Origin: Curtobacterium sp. MCJR17_020 | GTDB lineage: Bacteria > Actinomycetota > Actinomycetes > Actinomycetales > Microbacteriaceae | DNA: 64,000 nt | Assembly: GCF_003234365.2 (NCBI RefSeq) | Contig: NZ_CP126260.1 | Location: 744,001 to 808,000 of the forward strand | Direction of reading: 5' to 3' | Shown here: in pieces, positions 56,066 to 62,153 of the stretch | How the letters are laid out: every line of letters starts with the position of its first letter | How positions within the stretch are numbered: the first letter of the stretch is position 1 | Made by a program: the position numbers and the translations under genes | The notes under the pieces: model-generated | The model's database searches: none | What the model was told of the DNA's origin: nothing | Seen by the model: only the letters and a program-made list of their open reading frames with translations

Positions 56066-57400
56066 GTGTACCGAGCACTCATCACCGTCGCAGCAGCGGC
56101 GGCGCTCGTCATCGGGGGAGTGGCGCCGGCGACGGCAGCCCCCTCGTCCTCGGCGCCCGGAGCGCCCACCACCGTCCGGGTCACCGGAGCCGGCGACAGC
56201 GCGACCGTGACCTGGGGCGCCCCGAAGACCGGCGCGAAGGTGACCGGCTGGAAGGTCACGATCGCCCCCGCGCAGCACCAGCCCGGCAACGGCGTCGACC
56301 GGCTGCCGGCGAAGGCGCGGTCCGACCGCTTCGGTGACCTGACCCCGAAGACGACCTACCGCTTCTCGGTGCGCGCGATCGGCGCGAAGAAGACCGGCCG
56401 CACGATCCTGGTCCGCTACACCACGCCGTCCGTGGTCGACACGACGCAGTCGCTGTTCGCCCTCGACGCTTCCGGCAACGTCGTGCGGTTCGCCGAGGAC
56501 GGTTCCGGCGCCGGGAAGGTCGTCGCGGCCAACGGGACGGGCTTCGCCGCGGACGACGTCGGCGACGTGTTCACCCCGTCGGCCGACCACACCGCCATCC
56601 TGTTCCACCCCGCCGACGGCAGCGCGACGCGGACCCTGGCGACCGGACTGCACCTGACGCCCGACCTGCGCGCCGACGTCGCGGGAAACCTGTACTGGAT
56701 CGACTCGGTGTCCGGGGCGGTGCAGAAGCTCCCCGTCGGCAGCTCGACCGCCACGACCGTGCTCGACCTGGGTGGCACAGCGAGCGGCAGCGACCAGCGT
56801 TTCTGGACGGTCACCTCGGACGGCAAGGTCGTCGTGTTCGGTGGGCCCGCAAGCAAGACGTACGTCAAGGGCACCGGCATCGCACCCCGCTCGCTCACCT
56901 CGACGTCCGGTCTCGGCATCGGGTACCCCGCAGCCGTCCTGGCCGACTCGCACGGCAACGTCTACCTCGACATCCGTTCGCCCGGCGCCGCCGGGTCGTG
57001 GGCCTGGTACCTGCTGAAGCCCGGTGCCACGGCACCGAGCGTCATCGAGCCGCGGCTGGCGTTCGAGTACGGTGCCGCCAACGCCGACGGGTTCTCGCTG
57101 CTGCAGTCCGCCGAGTGGTGCGCTGCTCCCGCCGAGTACCCGACCAGCCACACCGGCTGCAAGGTCGACCGCACGATCCCGGACAAGCTCGTGGTCGGGG
57201 CTGGTGGGAAGTCCACCGTGGCGGTCTCCGGCATCACGGCGGGTTCGCGTGGCCCGAACACGGGCGCCGCCTCCGACGACGGGGACGTGTTCGTGGACGT
57301 CGACAGCGGGCCGTCGGCCGGGCTGTGGCGTGTGCCGGCCTCCGGCGGGGCTGCGCAGCAGCTGTCGTCGGCGCAGTACTCGCGGCTGCTGGTGATCTGA
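56066..57400 (+). CDS. Secreted protein with fibronectin type III and beta-propeller-like domains
   Basis: A 444-residue protein. Signal peptide ends near residue 26 (GVAPATAA). Residues about 30-105 form an Fn3 domain (GAPTTVRVTGAGDSATVTWGAP to TTYRFSVRAIG). The remainder contains repeated short strands with Asp-Gly turns (ALDASGNVVRFAEDGSG, DVAGNLYWIDSVSGAVQKL, DSHGNVYLDIRS, ASDDGDVFVDVDSG), which suggests an NHL/SMP-type propeller. Two cysteines are close together near residue 352-367. GTG at 56066 follows GGCAGGGGAA. Likely binds a carbohydrate or cell-surface partner; enzyme activity not evident. Confidence 0.82.
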   Translation: MYRALITVAAAAALVIGGVAPATAAPSSSAPGAPTTVRVTGAGDSATVTWGAPKTGAKVTGWKVTIAPAQHQPGNGVDRLPAKARSDRFGDLTPKTTYRFSVRAIGAKKTGRTILVRYTTPSVVDTTQSLFALDASGNVVRFAEDGSGAGKVVAANGTGFAADDVGDVFTPSADHTAILFHPADGSATRTLATGLHLTPDLRADVAGNLYWIDSVSGAVQKLPVGSSTATTVLDLGGTASGSDQRFWTVTSDGKVVVFGGPASKTYVKGTGIAPRSLTSTSGLGIGYPAAVLADSHGNVYLDIRSPGAAGSWAWYLLKPGATAPSVIEPRLAFEYGAANADGFSLLQSAEWCAAPAEYPTSHTGCKVDRTIPDKLVVGAGGKSTVAVSGITAGSRGPNTGAASDDGDVFVDVDSGPSAGLWRVPASGGAAQQLSSAQYSRLLVI

Positions 57401-57415
57401 CCGGCAGACCGAGGC

Positions 57416-57455
57416 AGGACGGGGTGGGACGCAACGGCGCGTCCCATCCCGTCCT
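57416..57455 (+). terminator. Terminator of the secreted-protein gene
   Basis: AGGACGGGGTGGGACGC and GCGTCCCATCCCGTCCT form a near-perfect 17-bp stem 15 bases after the stop, followed by GTGTTG. Confidence 0.85.
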
Positions 57456-57498
57456 GTGTTGTGGGCGCGAGGCGGGGCGGGCGTGCGGCGGGGCCCGA

Positions 57499-57586
57499 GG
57501 TTCCGAGATCTCGGAACCCCGGCGCTCTCTCGGTCGATCCGTGGAACCTCGGCGGGTCACCGGCGGCATGTTGTGGAACCTCGGCG
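57499..57586. repeat. Palindrome plus GTGGAACCTCGGCG direct repeats
   Basis: GGTTCCGAGATCTCGGAACC at 57499-57518 is a perfect 20-bp palindrome. GTGGAACCTCGGCG occurs at 57541-57554 and again at 57573-57586. Repeats and palindrome share GGAACC/CCTCGG words. The tract lies between the Fn3 gene terminator and the convergent epimerase stop, and nothing codes here. Confidence 0.6.
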
Positions 57587-57674
57587 CCGCCACCCGCCAG
57601 CCGTCCAGCCGTCCCGCCATCACCGCCCCCGCCCGGCACCCCGCCACCGCCGCCCCGCCCGGCACCCCGCCGCC

Positions 57675-58601
57675 TCACGCCACCCCCGCCACGGTCCGGC
57701 GACACACCTCGTCCCACGGGGTCGGCTCGATGCCGAACACCGCGCGGCTCTCGGCATCGTCGACCACGTACGGCGCGGTCCACTGGTAGCTCATGTCGGC
57801 GAGCTCCCGCATCATCGGCGACACGAGCCCGAGCGCACGGATCGCCCCTGCGGGCATCCGGTGGACGGGCACGGGTGGCTTGCCGGCCGCGGCCAGCACG
57901 TCGGTGAGCGCCTGCCGCTGGGTACGAGGAGGGTTGCTCGGCACCATCCACGTGCGGCCGTACGCGCGCTCGTCCGAGGCTGCCGCCACCAGGGTCCTGG
58001 CGACGTCGAGCACGTCCGTGAAGGTGTGCGGCAGGTCGGTCCTGCCGATCATCGTCACGGCCTTCCCCTGCAGTGCGGCCGGCAGCACCCGGGTGACGTG
58101 CCCGTTCGCTCCGATGCCCGGCCCGACGTAGTCCGAAGCGCGGACCTCGACCGTGCGGACCCGTCCGGCCCGGTGCGCCGCCAGCGCGTCCGCCCACAGC
58201 CGCGCGCGGAGGATCCCCTTGTGGTCGGTCGCCGCGTCCGGGGTGTCGGGGCGCATCGGTCCGTCGACCGGGCCGTACGGGTACAGGTTCCCGGTGATGG
58301 CGTAGACGGCTCCGGTCCGCTCGGCAGCGGTCAGCATCGACGCCGCGAGCGGTGGCCACGTGCGCTCCCACCGGGTGTAGTCGCCGGGGTTCGCGCAGTT
58401 GTACAGCACGGCGGCGCCGTCGGCCGCCCGGGTGAGGGCGACCGCGTCGGAGGCGTCGAGGGCGAGGTGATCGACCCCCGACAGGCCGGTGTCGCGACCC
58501 GAGCGGGTGGCGACGGTGACGTGCTCGCCGCGCTCGGCGAGCAGCGCGGCGACGTGGCGGCCCACCGGGCCGGCGCCGATGACGAGGTGGTTGTGCGACA
58601 T
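57675..58601 (-). CDS. NAD-dependent epimerase/dehydratase family protein
   Basis: A 308-residue extended-SDR protein. VIGAGPVGRHVAALLAERG is the nucleotide-binding loop; ITGNLYPYGPVDGP and VRASDYVGPGIG correspond to the substrate region. The Tyr of the YxxxK pair is not obvious (the equivalent reads YPYGP...), so it may be an atypical, NmrA-like redox sensor or a reductase of unknown substrate. ATG 58601 with GCAGGGA. Divergent from TetR at 58726, with strong operators between, so induced by that regulator's ligand. Confidence 0.88.
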   Translation of the reverse strand: MSHNHLVIGAGPVGRHVAALLAERGEHVTVATRSGRDTGLSGVDHLALDASDAVALTRAADGAAVLYNCANPGDYTRWERTWPPLAASMLTAAERTGAVYAITGNLYPYGPVDGPMRPDTPDAATDHKGILRARLWADALAAHRAGRVRTVEVRASDYVGPGIGANGHVTRVLPAALQGKAVTMIGRTDLPHTFTDVLDVARTLVAAASDERAYGRTWMVPSNPPRTQRQALTDVLAAAGKPPVPVHRMPAGAIRALGLVSPMMRELADMSYQWTAPYVVDDAESRAVFGIEPTPWDEVCRRTVAGVA

Positions 58602-58619
58602 GGTCCCTGCTTCCGTTCT

Positions 58620-58687
58620 GGTTGCGAGAGCGGTGCTCTCGCAACCAGGATGCGCGCTCGGACACGAAAGAGCAAGAGCACTGCTCT
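58620..58687. promoter_or_regulatory. TetR operators in the divergent gap
   Basis: GGTTGCGAGAGC-GGT-GCTCTCGCAACC (58620-58646) is a perfect 12-bp inverted repeat. AGAGCA-C-TGCTCT (58675-58687) is a second palindrome. A further GTGCTCTCG half-site follows near 58700. The GCTCT core is shared by all. Confidence 0.7.
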
Positions 58688-58725
58688 CATTTGTGTGCAG
58701 TGCTCTCGTGTGGCATGGTGACACG

Positions 58726-59466
58726 ATGGCACCGACAGCACGCGAGCTCGCCCGGCGGACGATCCGAGCGGACATCCTGGCGGCCGCGCGCACCCGCCTC
58801 ACCGACGAGGGGCCCGCAGCGCTCAGCCTCCGAGCCGTCGCCCGCGACGTCGGCATGGTGTCGTCCGCGGTGTACCGGTACTTCCCGAGCCGCGACGACC
58901 TGCTCACGGCACTGCTCATCGTCGACTACGACGAGCTCGGCGCAGCGGTCGAGGCTGCTGACGCCGCGGCCGGCCCGGAACCCGGTGCACGCTGGGTCGC
59001 CGCGTGCCGCGCGATCCGGTCCTGGTCCGTCGCGCACCCGGGCGACTTCGCGCTGCTGTTCGGGTCGCCCGTGCCGGGCTACGCCGCACCGCGCGAGACG
59101 GTCGTGCCCGCCGCGCGGACGACGCTCGCGCTGGTGCGGGTGGTCGCCGATGCGGTCGCGCCCGGCGGGGACGTCACGTCGGCGTCGGGGGCGGACGGGA
59201 GGCTCGGATCACCCGCCGCGCCCTCGGCGGCTCCCGGGGTGGCCGGCCCCGCCGTCGCGGATGCAGTGGCCACCCTGCGGTCGTTCGGCATCGCCCTGCC
59301 CGACGAGGTCCTGGTCCGCACCCTGATGGCCTGGTCGACGGTGTTCGGGACGATCTCGTTCGAGCTCTTCGGCCACTTCGTCGGCTCGGTGTCCGACGGC
59401 GCCGCCTACTTCGACCAGGTGATCGCGCGGCTCGCCGACGACCTCGGGTTCGCCGCCGCGTTCTGA
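58726..59466 (+). CDS. TetR family transcriptional regulator
   Basis: A 246-residue regulator. The HTH reads AARTRLTDEGPAALSLRAVA with recognition helix VGMVSSAVYRYFPSRDDLL. The C-terminal part contains WVAACRAIRSWSVAHPGDFALLFGSPVPGY, typical of the TetR C-terminal WHG domain, and an Ala/Gly/Ser-rich insertion (about residues 143-172). Controls itself and the epimerase, judging from the operators. Confidence 0.92.
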   Translation: MAPTARELARRTIRADILAAARTRLTDEGPAALSLRAVARDVGMVSSAVYRYFPSRDDLLTALLIVDYDELGAAVEAADAAAGPEPGARWVAACRAIRSWSVAHPGDFALLFGSPVPGYAAPRETVVPAARTTLALVRVVADAVAPGGDVTSASGADGRLGSPAAPSAAPGVAGPAVADAVATLRSFGIALPDEVLVRTLMAWSTVFGTISFELFGHFVGSVSDGAAYFDQVIARLADDLGFAAAF

Positions 59467-59677
59467 CCCGGTCGTGCGGGTCTGCCCAGGCCGTTGTCCA
59501 CGACTCGCACTCCGGGCCTGACAGAGTGCCGGTCACTGCGGTAGACAGGTCCCTACGCCGAGGTCGTGCCCGACGACCGGAGCGGACGGCCGGCACGGTG
59601 CCCTCTGGGCAGCGGCCGGACGGCACCACACCCGGGCGTGCGCTGCGGCCGGGGTCCGCGCGGATCAGGAGGCACCC

Positions 59678-59725
59678 TTGCGACGCAGCTCGGCCGGCGA
59701 CCCCGCAGACGGAGTGACCGGGTGA
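59678..59725 (+). CDS. Possible 15-codon leader peptide before the glycosyltransferase gene
   Basis: A strong AGGAGG (59668-59673) stands four bases before TTG at 59678, opening a 15-codon frame whose TGA (59723-59725) overlaps the GTG start of the glycosyltransferase (GTGA). The glycosyltransferase frame has no start codon near this ribosome binding site, so either the leader is translated and coupled, or the AGGAGG is fortuitous. No amino-acid-rich run suggests attenuation. Confidence 0.35.
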   Translation: MRRSSAGDPADGVTG

Positions 59726-61746
59726 CGGCGCTCGAGGTCAGCCGCCAGGACCGCCGCCGGCTGACCACCGGCACGGCCCGACGACGACTCGTCACGGTGC
59801 GCACGGTCGCACTCCTGGCGTCGATCGCCGGTGTGAACTACGTCGTCTGGCGCTGGGCCGCCTCGGTGAACTGGCACTCCTGGTGGATCGCCGTGCCGCT
59901 CATCCTGGCCGAGACCTACAGCGTGATCGACTCGCTCCTGTTCGCCTTCGGGGCGTGGCGCCTGCGGGAGCGCGGTGAGCCCCCGACGAAGCCGTCCTCC
60001 GATGTCACGGTCGACGTCTTCATCACCACCTACAACGAGCCCGTCGAGATGGTCGTGCGCACGGCGCGTGCGGCGCAGGCGATCACGCACCCGCACACGA
60101 CGTGGATCCTCGACGACGGCAACCGCCCCGAGATGCGTGCGGCCGCCGACTCGCTCGGCATCGGCGTCATCACCCGTGGTGCCGACTGGATCGACCGTCC
60201 CCGGCACGCCAAGGCCGGCAACCTCAACAACGCCCTGCTCGCGACCCAGGGCGAGTTCCTGCTCATCCTCGACGCCGACCAGGTACCAGAGCCCGGCATC
60301 CTCGACCGCACGCTCGGCTACTTCAAGGACCCGCGGATGGCGCTCGTGCAGACGCCGCAGTGGTTCGAGAACGTTCCCGAGGCAGACCTGCTCGGCAGCC
60401 AGGCGCCGCTGTTCTACGGGCCGATCCAGCAGTCGAAGGACGGCTGGAACGCCGCGTTCTTCTGCGGGTCGAACGCGATCCTGCGGCGCGAGGCCCTGAT
60501 GCAGCTCGGCATCTCCCGCTACGTGGTCGAGGTCGAGGCCTCGGTGCAGCGGACGATCACGACCTCGCGGAAGCTGTTGGCCCGTGCGCGTGAGACCGAG
60601 ACGGCCCCCCGGGTACTCGGCGCGCTGGACGAGGCCGAAGCCGTCGTCGACCGCGCCCGCGACCAGGTCCGGGCCGGTGAACCGCTCGGCGACGTCACCT
60701 ACGCGTTCCAGCGGGGGATCGACACGATCGCCTTCCGGTTCGCCGCCGCCGACCTCGAATCGGTGCGGAACGACCTGCAGGAACTCGCCGCGATGTCGAC
60801 CGACGCGAACACCTTCGCCGGGCTCGACGACGCCGCGCTCGACGTGCTCGGGCGGCGCGACGCATCGCCGGTTGCAGCCATCGAGTCGATCGCGGTCCTC
60901 GCACGGGCACTCGACGTCAACCGCGACGACGAGGCGCAGCCGATCATGCCGCTGGCGACGATCTCGGTGACCGAGGACATGGCCACCGCCATGCGGCTGC
61001 ACGGGCTCGGCTGGAAGTCGGCGTACCACGACGAGATCCTGGCGAAGGGCCTGGCGCCGGAGGACCTGCCGACCATGCTCGTGCAGCGGCTCCGGTGGGC
61101 GCAGGGCACCATGCAGGTGTTCTTCCGCGAGAACCCCCTGGTGCAGAAGGGCCTGTCCTGGGGCCAGCGCCTGATGTACTTCTCGACGATGTGGAGCTAC
61201 CTGTCCGGGTTCGCCGCGATCGTCTACATCGCTGCCCCGGTGCTCTGCCTGTCGTTCGGAGTCGTCCCGGTGCAGGCCTACAGCGTCGACTTCTTCGCAC
61301 GGCTGATCCCGTTCCTCGTGCTCAACCAGCTGCTGTTCTGGGTGGTGGCCGCCGGCAGACCGACGTGGCGCGGGCAGCAGTACTCGCTCGCGCTCTTCCC
61401 GGTGTGGATCGAGGCGGTGACGAGTGCGTTCGAGAACGTGTTCCGCGGCAAGCCGCTCGGGTTCCGGGTCACGCCGAAGGTGCGTGACGAGACCGAGCAG
61501 AAGCCCCGGTGGGACCTCGTCAAGCCGCAGCTCATCGCGATGGGGGCGCTGGTCGCGGCACTGCTCCTGATCGGCATCCGCTACCTGACCGGGCAGGCGT
61601 CGGGCATCGCGCCGCTCGTCAACACCGCGTGGGTCGTCTTCGACCTGTTCATCTTCAGCATCGTGATCCGGGCCGTGCTCTACCGCGGCCCGGGCACGGG
61701 AGTCCAGTCAGAGCACGAGTCGAGCACCGCCGGAGGACCACTGTGA
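59722..61746 (+). CDS. Membrane glycosyltransferase family 2, cellulose-synthase-like
   Basis: A 674-residue processive GT2 enzyme. Two N-terminal hydrophobic segments (about 26-44 and 52-76) precede the catalytic domain: TYNEP (103-107), DDG (131-133), DAD (184-186), TED (417-419) and QRLRW (455-459). Four or five more TM segments follow. A helical insert of about 150 residues (262-412) separates DxD from TED, far longer than in BcsA. No PilZ domain is seen. It probably polymerises a cell-surface beta-glucan or similar polymer and extrudes it. The next two genes overlap, forming an exopolysaccharide operon. Confidence 0.93.
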   Translation: MTALEVSRQDRRRLTTGTARRRLVTVRTVALLASIAGVNYVVWRWAASVNWHSWWIAVPLILAETYSVIDSLLFAFGAWRLRERGEPPTKPSSDVTVDVFITTYNEPVEMVVRTARAAQAITHPHTTWILDDGNRPEMRAAADSLGIGVITRGADWIDRPRHAKAGNLNNALLATQGEFLLILDADQVPEPGILDRTLGYFKDPRMALVQTPQWFENVPEADLLGSQAPLFYGPIQQSKDGWNAAFFCGSNAILRREALMQLGISRYVVEVEASVQRTITTSRKLLARARETETAPRVLGALDEAEAVVDRARDQVRAGEPLGDVTYAFQRGIDTIAFRFAAADLESVRNDLQELAAMSTDANTFAGLDDAALDVLGRRDASPVAAIESIAVLARALDVNRDDEAQPIMPLATISVTEDMATAMRLHGLGWKSAYHDEILAKGLAPEDLPTMLVQRLRWAQGTMQVFFRENPLVQKGLSWGQRLMYFSTMWSYLSGFAAIVYIAAPVLCLSFGVVPVQAYSVDFFARLIPFLVLNQLLFWVVAAGRPTWRGQQYSLALFPVWIEAVTSAFENVFRGKPLGFRVTPKVRDETEQKPRWDLVKPQLIAMGALVAALLLIGIRYLTGQASGIAPLVNTAWVVFDLFIFSIVIRAVLYRGPGTGVQSEHESSTAGGPL

Positions 61747-62153
61747 GCGCCGAGACCACCTTCGACGTCGCCGCGACGCCCGTGTCGCTCGACGAGGTCC
61801 AGGATCGCTTCGGCGCCTGGTGGGACGGGCTCGGCATCGACGATGCCCGGCTCCGCTTCGCGCTGGAGACCGCGCTGGCCGAGGTCGCCGCGAACATCGT
61901 CGAGCACACCGCGCGTTCCGACCAGGAGGCCGGTCGGCGCTACACCGTGCGACTCGAGTCGACCGACCGGGCGCTCACCGCGGAGCTCACCGACAACGGT
62001 CTGCCCGTGGACATCGACCTGAGCGCCGTCACGATGGCCGACGTCGAGCAGGAGAGCGGACGCGGCCTGGCGCTCGCGATCGCCGCCCTCGACCGGCTGG
62101 AGCACCGGCACGAGCACGGACACAACGTCTGGACGCTGGTGTGCGACCGGTGA
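61743..62153 (+). CDS. HATPase_c-type ATP-binding protein (anti-sigma/RsbW-like)
   Basis: A 136-residue GHKL ATPase domain. ALAEVAANIVEHTA contains the N-box Asn, ELTDNGLPVD the DxG motif, and ESGRGLALAIAAL the Gly loop. This is the stand-alone serine-kinase/anti-sigma (RsbW/SpoIIAB) type. The GTG overlaps the glycosyltransferase stop (GTGA) and its own stop overlaps the next GTG, so it is made with the polymer-synthesis proteins. Regulatory role over the pathway is inferred; no sigma factor or anti-anti-sigma gene is in view. Confidence 0.9.
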   Translation: MSAETTFDVAATPVSLDEVQDRFGAWWDGLGIDDARLRFALETALAEVAANIVEHTARSDQEAGRRYTVRLESTDRALTAELTDNGLPVDIDLSAVTMADVEQESGRGLALAIAALDRLEHRHEHGHNVWTLVCDR

